Positions 6,487 to 11,853 of a stretch of 11,853 nt of DNA are shown here, in pieces. The notes below the pieces were generated by a model, which saw only the letters and a program-made list of their open reading frames with translations, did no database searches and had not been told where the DNA came from. The DNA comes from Natronohydrobacter sp. (GTDB lineage Bacteria > Pseudomonadota > Alphaproteobacteria > Rhodobacterales > Rhodobacteraceae), in contig SKIM01000115.1 of assembly GCA_007116445.1 (NCBI GenBank), positions 1 through 11,853 of the forward strand, read 5' to 3'. Both the position numbers and the translations under genes were made by a program. The number at the start of each line of letters is the position of its first letter. Within the stretch, counting starts at the first letter, position 1.

Positions 6487-7043
6487 GCGACCGGCCCCCT
6501 GCCCTGCGCGCGGCTGTGCCCGGCGATCTGAATCTCGTCCTGACCGGGCAGGAACCCAACCGAACGTTTCGCCCCGCCCCAGCGCCGCGCCAGTGCGATC
6601 AGATGCAGCGCCGCCGCCGCAGCCCCGCCGCCCTTGTTCTGGCCCGCCAGCTCGGCGCGGATCTCGGCCTGCGCGCGGTTCTCAACAGTCAGGATGCCGT
6701 TGCCAATGCATGCGCCCTGCAACCCCAGCAGCGTGATCGCGCGCGAGCTGTCATTGCACACAGTGTCATAATGCGTCGTCTCGCCCCGGATCACGCAGCC
6801 AAGGGCCACGAACCCGTCGAAATGCGCCATGCGAAACGCCTGCCCGATGGCCGTCGGCACTTCCAGCGCCCCGGGCACCTCGACCAGCTCATGACTGCCG
6901 CCCACCTTTTCGATCTCGGCGCGCGCGCCTGCGACCAGTTGATCCGCGATATCCTTGTAATACGGCGCGACCACGATCAGCAGCTTCGGGGCCTTGTCAA
7001 ATTCCGGCAGGGCCAAAACGTGATGGGATTCATTCGCAGCCAT
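6483..7043 (-). CDS. ribH: 6,7-dimethyl-8-ribityllumazine synthase
   Basis: 186 residues. It condenses the ribityl-aminouracil intermediate with 3,4-dihydroxy-2-butanone 4-phosphate, the penultimate step of riboflavin synthesis, and usually forms pentamers or 60-mer shells. Motifs: VEVPGALEVP (54-63), GCVIRGETTHYD (82-93) with the general-base His91, and an NKGGGAAAAALHL stretch. It is longer than the usual ~155-160 residues because of a short N-terminal arm and about 35 residues after the final helix, a Gly/Gln-rich tail (VGFLPGQDEIQIAGHSRAQG). ATG 7043 is chosen because AGAGGGG sits just upstream and it falls 1 nt after the ribB stop; upstream in-frame codons lie inside ribB. Confidence 0.96.
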   Translation of the reverse strand: MAANESHHVLALPEFDKAPKLLIVVAPYYKDIADQLVAGARAEIEKVGGSHELVEVPGALEVPTAIGQAFRMAHFDGFVALGCVIRGETTHYDTVCNDSSRAITLLGLQGACIGNGILTVENRAQAEIRAELAGQNKGGGAAAAALHLIALARRWGGAKRSVGFLPGQDEIQIAGHSRAQGRGPVA

Positions 7044-7044
7044 G

Positions 7045-8172
7045 TCAGGCCCCTCTCGTTGCAGGTATCTTGCGCGTGCCGGTGATCGACAGCCCATAGC
7101 CGTCAAGTCCCACGATGCGCGGGGTTGCAGAATTGGTCAGCAAGATCAGATCATGCAGCCCGAGGGAAGACAGAATCTGCGCGCCCAACCCGTATTGCCG
7201 CAAGGTCTGGGGGGCGGCTTCGGGGTCGGTCATCTTCATCTCCGTATCGCGCAACAGGACCAGCACCCCGCGCCCTTCGGCGCCAATCAGCCGCATCGCG
7301 TCGGAAAATTCTTCTGACCGTTCGGCCCCGGCCGCGCCGACCATGTCCAGCAGCGGATCGAAAGCATGCATGCGCACCAGAACCGGCGCGGGCGTCGTGA
7401 TATCGCCCTTGATCAGCACGATATGTTCGGCCCCCTGCGTCGTGTCGGAATAGATGCGCATCGACCAGTCGCCGCCGAATTCCGATGTGATCTGCCGCTC
7501 GCTGATCACCCGCACCAGATTGTCATGCCGCCGCCGATAGGCGATCAGATCCGAAATCGTGCCGATCTTCAGCCCGTGTTTCTGCGCGAAAGCCACCAGA
7601 TCAGGCAGCCGCGCCATCGTGCCGTCTTCCTTCATGATCTCGCAGATCACGCCCGAAGGGTTCAGGCCCGCCAGCCGCGAAATATCGACCGCCGCTTCCG
7701 TATGGCCCGCGCGCACCAGGACGCCGCCATCGCGGGCACGCAGCGGAAAGACATGGCCCGGCGTCGCGATATCGGCCGCCCCCTTCGCCGCGTCAATCGC
7801 AACCGCAATCGTGCGGGCGCGGTCATGGGCCGAAATCCCGGTCGAGACACCTTCGCGCGCCTCGATGGACACAGTGAAGGCCGTTTCATGGCGCGAAGAA
7901 TTGCTGGACGCCATCAGCGGCAGGCCCAGCTGGTCGATCCGCTCGCCCGGAAGCGTCAGGCAGATCAGACCCTTGCCATGGGTGGCCATGAAATTGATGA
8001 CTTCAGGCGTGGCCATTTGCGCGGGGATCACCAGATCGCCTTCATTCTCGCGATCCTCGTGATCGACCAGAATGAAGATGCGCCCCTGACGGGCTTCCTC
8101 GATGATCTCCTCGATGGTCGAAATGGCATCGCGCCAGCTCTGCTCGACCTCGCCGGGGTGTTCGAATTGCAT
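7045..8172 (-). CDS. ribB: 3,4-dihydroxy-2-butanone 4-phosphate synthase with degenerate GTP cyclohydrolase II-like domain (RibBX type)
   Basis: 375 residues. The N-terminal domain (about 12-212) looks fully active: VDHEDRENEGDL (36-47) with the acidic metal site, EAREGVSTGISAHDR (104-118), RAGHTEAAVD with His157, and VICEIMKEDG with Glu178. It makes the four-carbon unit used by RibH from ribulose 5-phosphate. The C-terminal domain (about 213-375) has the GTP cyclohydrolase II fold signature at its ends (RMHAFD, EEGRG-like AEGRGVLVLLRD, LLTNSATPRIVGL) but no cysteine. The zinc Cys-x10-Cys-x-Cys site and the QEGRGIGL motif are missing. It should therefore not be called bifunctional; a separate ribA is expected elsewhere. 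ATG 8172 is preferred because AAGGAA lies about 6 nt upstream; a longer in-frame start at 8211 lacks support. It heads the ribH-nusB-aat run. Confidence 0.93.
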   Translation of the reverse strand: MQFEHPGEVEQSWRDAISTIEEIIEEARQGRIFILVDHEDRENEGDLVIPAQMATPEVINFMATHGKGLICLTLPGERIDQLGLPLMASSNSSRHETAFTVSIEAREGVSTGISAHDRARTIAVAIDAAKGAADIATPGHVFPLRARDGGVLVRAGHTEAAVDISRLAGLNPSGVICEIMKEDGTMARLPDLVAFAQKHGLKIGTISDLIAYRRRHDNLVRVISERQITSEFGGDWSMRIYSDTTQGAEHIVLIKGDITTPAPVLVRMHAFDPLLDMVGAAGAERSEEFSDAMRLIGAEGRGVLVLLRDTEMKMTDPEAAPQTLRQYGLGAQILSSLGLHDLILLTNSATPRIVGLDGYGLSITGTRKIPATRGA

Positions 8173-8213
8173 TGCGCTTCCTTCGTGTTCTGGCCCTGCC
8201 ACATAGCCCAAAG

Positions 8214-8241
8214 CACCGCGCCCGAAAAGGGGGGGGCGGTG
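8214..8241. other. GC-rich imperfect hairpin in the ribB/lysozyme divergent region
   Basis: CACCGC (8214-8219) pairs with GCGGTG (8236-8241). After one G-G mismatch, CCC (8221-8223) pairs with GGG (8232-8234), leaving an 8-nt loop. The right arm includes a run of eight G (8229-8236). An alternative pairing GCACC (8213-8217)/GGTGC (8242-8246) is also possible. It lies 42 nt upstream of the ribB ATG, so it could form in a ribB leader RNA. It does not resemble an FMN riboswitch. The rest of the 8173-8330 gap shows no clear promoter. Confidence 0.4.
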
Positions 8242-8330
8242 GGTGCGATCCAGCGTACGCCCGGATCACGCGATCTTAGCCGCGCAGCCGCATGCTGGCC
8301 TTCAAATCCGCCAGGATCAAGAGGCCAGAG

Positions 8331-8930
8331 ATGAAGACAGTCCGCGAGCTTGCCATTGAAATCATCGCCCGTGAAGGCGGCTTCGTGAATGACCCCGACG
8401 ATCCGGGCGGGGCGACCAATTTCGGCGTCACCATCCATACGCTGCGCCGCTTGCGGCCCGATCAACAGATCACCGTTGCCGATATCCGTGCGCTGACCCG
8501 AGAAGAGGCGGTCGAGATCTATATCGCGCATTTCTTCAACCGCCCCCGCATCGGCGAATTGCCAGAACCGCTCTGGGCCACGGTCTTTGACATGTATGTG
8601 AATGCAGGCGCGAATGCCGTGCGCATCCTGCAGCGGTTGCTGGTGCAGATGGGCCAGGACATTACCGTGGACGGGGTCATCGGGCCGCAGACCATCGCCG
8701 CAGCCCAGCGCGCGCATGCCATGGCACCGGATCACATCGTCGATGCCTATGGCATCGCACGGCGCGATTATTATTATGCCATCGCGGACCGCCGCCCGGC
8801 CAGCCGCAAATTCGCCCGCCGCCGCGACGGGGGCAAGGGCGGCTGGATCACGCGGGCCGAGGAGTTCATTTCGCCGCGCTTCCATCTCAGCGATGCGGAG
8901 CATCGCGCACGCGTCAAGGGCTGGGCATGA
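8331..8930 (+). CDS. GH108 lysozyme (N-acetylmuramidase), probable gene-transfer-agent/phage endolysin
   Basis: 199 residues. It is expected to cleave the glycan chain of peptidoglycan. The catalytic Glu15 lies in IAREGG, followed by the family block NDPDDPGGATNFGVT (20-34). VFDMYVNAGANAVRILQRLL ends the glycosidase part, and a putative peptidoglycan-binding domain begins with QDITVDGVIGPQTIAAAQ. No signal peptide is seen, so release should depend on the holin encoded next. AAGAGG at 8319-8324 lies 6 nt before ATG 8331; the in-frame ATG at 8292 gives an unsupported 13-residue extension. Its stop overlaps the holin start (ATGA). In Rhodobacter capsulatus a comparable endolysin/holin pair outside the structural gene cluster releases gene transfer agent. 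Confidence 0.92.
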   Translation: MKTVRELAIEIIAREGGFVNDPDDPGGATNFGVTIHTLRRLRPDQQITVADIRALTREEAVEIYIAHFFNRPRIGELPEPLWATVFDMYVNAGANAVRILQRLLVQMGQDITVDGVIGPQTIAAAQRAHAMAPDHIVDAYGIARRDYYYAIADRRPASRKFARRRDGGKGGWITRAEEFISPRFHLSDAEHRARVKGWA

Positions 8931-9457
8931 TCCGTTCGGCGCTCGGCCTGCTCTTCGGCGCGCATCTCAGCTCTGGCCACAAGGCCCGCGCGCTGGGGGC
9001 CAGCCTGCATTCGGCCGCAGAATTCCTTCACCCGAGGGCGGCCCAGGCCACCAAGCCGGGCCATGACATCTGCGATTCCCCCCAGACCTGCCCCGCACCC
9101 GGGGTCCAGCATGGGCGCATCAGCCGGTTCGACGGTTTTGTGAACGGCCTCAATCGCTTGCCGCGCCCGCTGCTGGCACTCGGCACGCTTGCGCTGTTTG
9201 GCTATGCAATGTCGGACCCGGCGGGATTCTCGATCCGCATGCAGGCCCTTGGCCATGTGCCAGAGCCGCTCTGGTGGCTTCTGGGCGGGATCGTCGCCTT
9301 CTATTTCGGCGCGCGCGAAGCCCATCACCTGCGCTGCACGAAACTGCCGCCAGTGCCTGCCACGCGACTGCGCCCGGCGCAGGCCGACCCGCTGCTCCCT
9401 GCCCCGGAAAGCCCGGAAAATCCTGCACTGGCCGAATGGCAATCAACCGCGCGCTGA
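8927..9457 (+). CDS. Holin of the 3-TM gene-transfer-agent release family
   Basis: 176 residues. The conserved core RFDGFVNGLNRLPRPLLAL (67-85), a membrane span over about 80-97, DPAGFSIRMQALGHVPEPLWW (98-117), a second span over about 112-128 and FGAREAHH (127-134) match my memory of the Pfam family of GTA holins. These form inner-membrane lesions that let the endolysin reach peptidoglycan. The N-terminal 65 residues are divergent and contain Cys49 and Cys55; the Pro-rich C-terminal tail (from about 141) is probably cytoplasmic. The ATG overlaps the lysozyme TGA by 4 nt, making a coupled lysis cassette. It ends 7 nt before the convergent DUF3775 gene with no terminator visible. Confidence 0.85.
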   Translation: MIRSALGLLFGAHLSSGHKARALGASLHSAAEFLHPRAAQATKPGHDICDSPQTCPAPGVQHGRISRFDGFVNGLNRLPRPLLALGTLALFGYAMSDPAGFSIRMQALGHVPEPLWWLLGGIVAFYFGAREAHHLRCTKLPPVPATRLRPAQADPLLPAPESPENPALAEWQSTAR

Positions 9458-9464
9458 GGCCGGA

Positions 9465-9794
9465 TCACGACCCCTGACGCAGAAAATCCTCTTCTTCGCC
9501 GGTCACATCAATGCCCAGCGCTTCAAGCCCGTTTTCGAGATTCTCGGCCAGATGCGGCATGCCCAGCAGATAATCCGCTGTCGGTGTCGTCGCCTCGGCC
9601 ATGGCTGTGGCGACGGCTTCATCGTAATCTTCAGGCTCAAACGCGCCGCGCCCGATCCAGGCGACGGCAGTCAGGCTGGCTTTCTCGTCCTCGTTCAGCC
9701 CGTCGATGAAGGCATGCGCCTGCGGCTCTCCGACCACGCCTTCGCGGGCGAGATAGACGATATGCACGATCTTGCGCGGTGTGATGGCGAGCAT
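9465..9794 (-). CDS. DUF3775 domain protein
   Basis: 109 residues, cytoplasmic and acidic. The conserved start LAITPRKIVHIVYLAREG and the segments FIDGLNEDEKASLTAVAWIG (53 onward) and TPTADYLLGMPHLAENLENG, followed by an acidic EEED near the C-terminus, fit DUF3775, a small alphaproteobacterial family of unknown function. The frame is open for 51 more codons upstream, but ATG 9794 has a textbook AAGGAGG (9806-9800) 5 nt away, which decides the start. It stands alone: convergent with the holin and 88 nt after the dehydrogenase of the right-hand operon, so it may be the last gene of that operon. Confidence 0.85.
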   Translation of the reverse strand: MLAITPRKIVHIVYLAREGVVGEPQAHAFIDGLNEDEKASLTAVAWIGRGAFEPEDYDEAVATAMAEATTPTADYLLGMPHLAENLENGLEALGIDVTGEEEDFLRQGS

Positions 9795-9882
9795 GCGGGC
9801 CTCCTTCTTGACCCAATAACTGTCGCGCAAAGCTCCGGCCCATGCAACGCCTTTATGGTCCGCGACGCGCGTGCCAGCGACC

Positions 9883-10620
9883 TCACTTGCCCCCGAACAC
9901 CCGGAAATAGGCCCAATCAGGCAGGAAATTCGCCCCTCGGAAAACAAGCGAAAACAAGCGCGGAAAGGCCCGCTGGAACTTCGGCCCGCGCATCAACTGG
10001 ATCATCTCTTCCGCGGCGGCGTCAGACTCCATCAGAAACGGCATCTTGAAATCGTTCTTGTCGGTCAGCCGCGTGCGGATGAAGCCCGGATTGGCCAGCT
10101 GCACATCCACGCCCGACCCGCGCAGATCCGCATGCATCGATTCGGCCAGATGCATCAGCCCCGCCTTGGAAGACGAATAACCGATCGAGCCCGGCAGCCC
10201 GCGATAGCCCGAGAGCGAGCCGGTGATCACGATATGCCCCGCCTTGCGCGCGACCATCGCAGGCACCACCTGCCCCAGCACCCGCGCGGCCCCGGTCAGG
10301 TTCACGTCAAACATCGCCTCCGCCTGCTCCGCGTTCCATTCGGTCGCCGGAAACGGCCAGTAAACCCCAGCGAGGAAGACCAGCCCATCCACCGCTCCCG
10401 CCTGCTCGGCAGCGACCACGACCGAGGCGCGATCCGTCACATCACAGGTCACGACCCGCGCAGGCCCCGGCAGGCTGTCGGCCAGCGCCTGCAGGCTGTC
10501 GGCGCTGCGCGCGCTCAGAACCAGCGACACGCCCGCTTTCGACAGTTTCATCGCCAGCGCGCGTCCCAACCCTTCCGAGGCGCCGACCAGCCAGTAGGTC
10601 TTGCCCGAGAGTTTTCTCAT
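9883..10620 (-). CDS. SDR-family NAD(P)-dependent oxidoreductase
   Basis: 245 residues, a classical short-chain dehydrogenase length. The cofactor turn reads VGASEGLG (12-19) in place of TGxxxGxG. The usual NNAG is FLAG (82-85). Asn107 in DVNLTG, Ser135 in ITGSLSG and Tyr148/Lys152 in YSSSK complete the catalytic set, and PGFIRT follows. The enzyme should be active on a keto or hydroxy substrate of unknown identity. The C-terminal segment FPRLFSLVFRGANFLPDWAY is hydrophobic and may touch membrane lipid (inference). Its ATG overlaps the DUF3833 stop by 4 nt, so it belongs to the same operon as the DUF3833 and MFS genes. Confidence 0.93.
   Translation of the reverse strand: MRKLSGKTYWLVGASEGLGRALAMKLSKAGVSLVLSARSADSLQALADSLPGPARVVTCDVTDRASVVVAAEQAGAVDGLVFLAGVYWPFPATEWNAEQAEAMFDVNLTGAARVLGQVVPAMVARKAGHIVITGSLSGYRGLPGSIGYSSSKAGLMHLAESMHADLRGSGVDVQLANPGFIRTRLTDKNDFKMPFLMESDAAAEEMIQLMRGPKFQRAFPRLFSLVFRGANFLPDWAYFRVFGGK
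9941..9960. repeat. 10-bp tandem duplication inside the SDR gene
   Basis: AAAACAAGCG occurs twice in a row, within the 3' part of the dehydrogenase gene. On the coding strand it encodes part of RLFSLVF. Because 10 is not a multiple of three, loss or gain of one copy would shift the frame and alter the last ~20 residues. Confidence 0.7.
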
Positions 10621-11177
10621 GCGTCCAACCTCCGCATTGTCGCCACAAGTTCGGCCACCTTGACACCAAACTTGCGAAACTGGCTTCGGTTCACGATGGT
10701 CTTGTCATCGACCAGATACATCCAGTCCGTGACCTGCAACGCATGACCGCCCGCGCTTTCGGGCAGCCGGATCGTATAGTTGAGTTGCAGACTCGCGCCG
10801 CTCTGCTGGCCCGTGCCCTTGCCCACCAGATCATCCGCTTCCGCTGTCACCTTGCCGTCATTGCCCAAGGTCAGCCGCCATTCCCGCTTCTGCCTGGTGC
10901 CGCTGTCATAGGTGAAGTCCTCGGCCAGCACGCCGCAATTTCCCTCCCAGCGCCCATGCATATCCGCTGTGAAACGCGAGCTGACGCGCCCCATCGGCCC
11001 GTAGATCACGCCTTCGCAGCGGATCGGGCCGGACAGATGTTCGCGAATATCGACGCGCGGTTCGAGCTTGGCGTAATCCTGCGGGCTCTGGGCCTGAAAG
11101 CTCCGGAACCGCTGGATCAGCGCAAGAGCCGCGAATGCCAGCGCCATCCCGGCGATCAGCGTCAGAAAAGTGCTCAT
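10617..11177 (-). CDS. DUF3833 family protein with N-terminal membrane anchor
   Basis: 186 residues. A hydrophobic segment (about 4-22, TFLTLIAGMALAFAALALI) is a signal anchor or uncleaved signal; no lipobox is present. The rest is soluble and beta-rich: RVDIREHLSGPIRCEGVIYG, MGRVSSRFTADMHGRW, DSGTRQKREWRLT, TAEADDLVGKGTGQQSG, LQVTDWMYLVDDKTIVNRSQ and a basic end. This pattern fits DUF3833, a family of unknown function, probably facing the periplasm. AAGGAG lies 8 nt before ATG 11177. It starts 2 nt after the MFS stop and overlaps the SDR start, so all three are co-translated. Confidence 0.88.
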   Translation of the reverse strand: MSTFLTLIAGMALAFAALALIQRFRSFQAQSPQDYAKLEPRVDIREHLSGPIRCEGVIYGPMGRVSSRFTADMHGRWEGNCGVLAEDFTYDSGTRQKREWRLTLGNDGKVTAEADDLVGKGTGQQSGASLQLNYTIRLPESAGGHALQVTDWMYLVDDKTIVNRSQFRKFGVKVAELVATMRRLDA

Positions 11178-11179
11178 GC

Positions 11180-11853
11180 TCAGCTCTCCTTCAAGGGGGT
11201 CAGCGCCAGAAGCGCGATGGCCAGAACCTTCAAGGCCGAAGGCAGGGCCGCGTATAACAGGATCAGAGTCTGGATGGCGGTGGCGCTATTGTCCGTGCCC
11301 GCCTCAAAACCTGCAAATTCCAGCGCCGGGAAGACCATCAGCGCGGCCAGCGCCAGCGTGGCCTTGGTCACAAAAGCCCAGAGGCCGAAACCCTTGGCGG
11401 CCTCGGGCGACAATTCCGCCATCCGGCGCGAAAAGATCGCGGGCAACAGCGTCAGATCTGCCCCGATGCCCGCGCCGGAAATCACGCAGATCAGCGCAAA
11501 AAGCGCCAGATCGCCGGGGCCGAGCGTCGTGACAAAGGCGAAACTGACCGCCGCCAGCCCCATCCCCGTCAGAAGTGCGGTCTTGGCCCCGGTGCGCCGC
11601 GCCAGCCGCGCCCAGAACGGGGATGAGACTGCCGCCGACAAAAACAGCAGGATCAGCAGAACGCCTTCCATCCCCTCGGCCTGCAACACGGCTTCGGCAT
11701 AGAACAGAAACAGCGTCGAGGTGATCGCCACGGGCGTCGCGTTGACCAGCGCGATGATCAGCAGCCGCCGCGCCGTCGGGTCGCGAAACACATCCGAGAG
11801 CTTCAGCCCTGCCACATCTGTGGCCACCTGATAGGCCGGCCATTCATGCCGCA
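11180..11853 (-). CDS. MFS transporter, probably GPH/MFS_2 type (5' part outside window)
   Basis: The frame is open to the right edge (beginning RHEWPAYQVATDVAGLKLSD) and ends at TGA 11180, giving the last 223 residues. It contains about five to six hydrophobic helices, for example LLIIALVNATPVAITSTLFLF, MEGVLLILLFLSAAVSSPFW, a basic loop ARLARRTGAK typical of MFS cytoplasmic loops, LALFALICVISGAGIGADLT, and a last pair ending LALTPLKES. The loop and GADLTLLPAIFSRRM segment resemble sodium:sugar symporter-like (MFS_2) carriers. Substrate is unknown. GTG at 11827 is not the real start because coding sequence continues upstream. It is the most upstream visible gene of the DUF3833-SDR operon. 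Confidence 0.88.
   Translation of the reverse strand, partial: RHEWPAYQVATDVAGLKLSDVFRDPTARRLLIIALVNATPVAITSTLFLFYAEAVLQAEGMEGVLLILLFLSAAVSSPFWARLARRTGAKTALLTGMGLAAVSFAFVTTLGPGDLALFALICVISGAGIGADLTLLPAIFSRRMAELSPEAAKGFGLWAFVTKATLALAALMVFPALEFAGFEAGTDNSATAIQTLILLYAALPSALKVLAIALLALTPLKES

Noticed and set aside
8173..8330. FMN riboswitch upstream of ribB
   Set aside because: I looked for the conserved RFN-element blocks (for example a GGGGCAGGGTGAAATTC-like stretch) on the minus strand and found none.
7366..8334. Long open frame of 322 codons on the plus strand
   Set aside because: It is antisense to ribB, whose motifs are unambiguous. The translation is Arg-rich and unrecognisable.
8331..9457. 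Prophage remnant
   Set aside because: Only lysis genes are present, with no integrase, att repeats, terminase or tail genes, and base composition looks like that of the neighbours. A GTA-type lysis cassette explains it better.
9465..9947. Longer 160-residue version of the DUF3775 protein
   Set aside because: The extra 51 residues have no family resemblance and bypass a perfect AAGGAGG placed 5 nt before ATG 9794.
9941..9960. Frameshift caused by the 10-bp tandem repeat in the SDR gene
   Set aside because: The frame remains consistent with a normal SDR length and ends properly just downstream, so no disruption is supported.

Overview
The window looks like chromosomal DNA from a high-GC alphaproteobacterium, most likely of the order Rhodobacterales. 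The support is family-level. It has a complex I NDUFA12-type accessory subunit gene beside a DUF2155 gene and aat, a ribB/ribH/nusB string, DUF3775 and DUF3833 proteins, and a lysozyme/holin pair resembling the lysis genes of the Rhodobacter gene transfer agent. I see no insertion sequence, integrase, tRNA, rRNA or CRISPR array. The DNA is almost fully coding, and no stretch over 300 bases lacks a gene.

Layout. (1) 1-2407, plus strand: the 3' part of a flavin-containing monooxygenase-like gene (cut by the window edge), a GC-rich hairpin, then a butanediol-dehydrogenase-like zinc alcohol dehydrogenase that lacks the structural-zinc cysteines. (2) 2480-4431, minus strand: msrB followed by selO, two genes tied to oxidative stress. 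(3) 4581-5380, plus strand: NDUFA12-type subunit and an exported DUF2155 protein, with a 12-codon reading frame between them. (4) 5344-8172, minus strand: a tight run ribB(X)-ribH-nusB-aat with 1-nt and 3-nt gaps and a 4-nt overlap. Its first gene is a RibBA look-alike whose GTP cyclohydrolase II half has lost the zinc cysteines. (5) 8331-9457, plus strand: a GH108 muramidase and a 3-TM-type holin with overlapping stop and start, a complete lysis cassette. (6) 9465-9794, minus strand: a small DUF3775 protein. (7) 9883-11853, minus strand: an MFS transporter (cut by the window edge), a DUF3833 protein and a short-chain dehydrogenase in one tightly packed operon.

How they fit together. Most of the window is housekeeping: riboflavin synthesis, transcription antitermination, N-end-rule tagging, complex I and protein redox repair. 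The accessory parts are the lysis cassette, which suggests a strain that releases gene transfer agent or phage-like particles, the monooxygenase/dehydrogenase pair, and the right-edge operon. That operon has the gene content I recall from a singlet-oxygen (sigma-E/ChrR) lipid-modification operon of Rhodobacter. I found no clear wholly new system. The best leads are the two enzymes with missing metal ligands and the detached lysis cassette.
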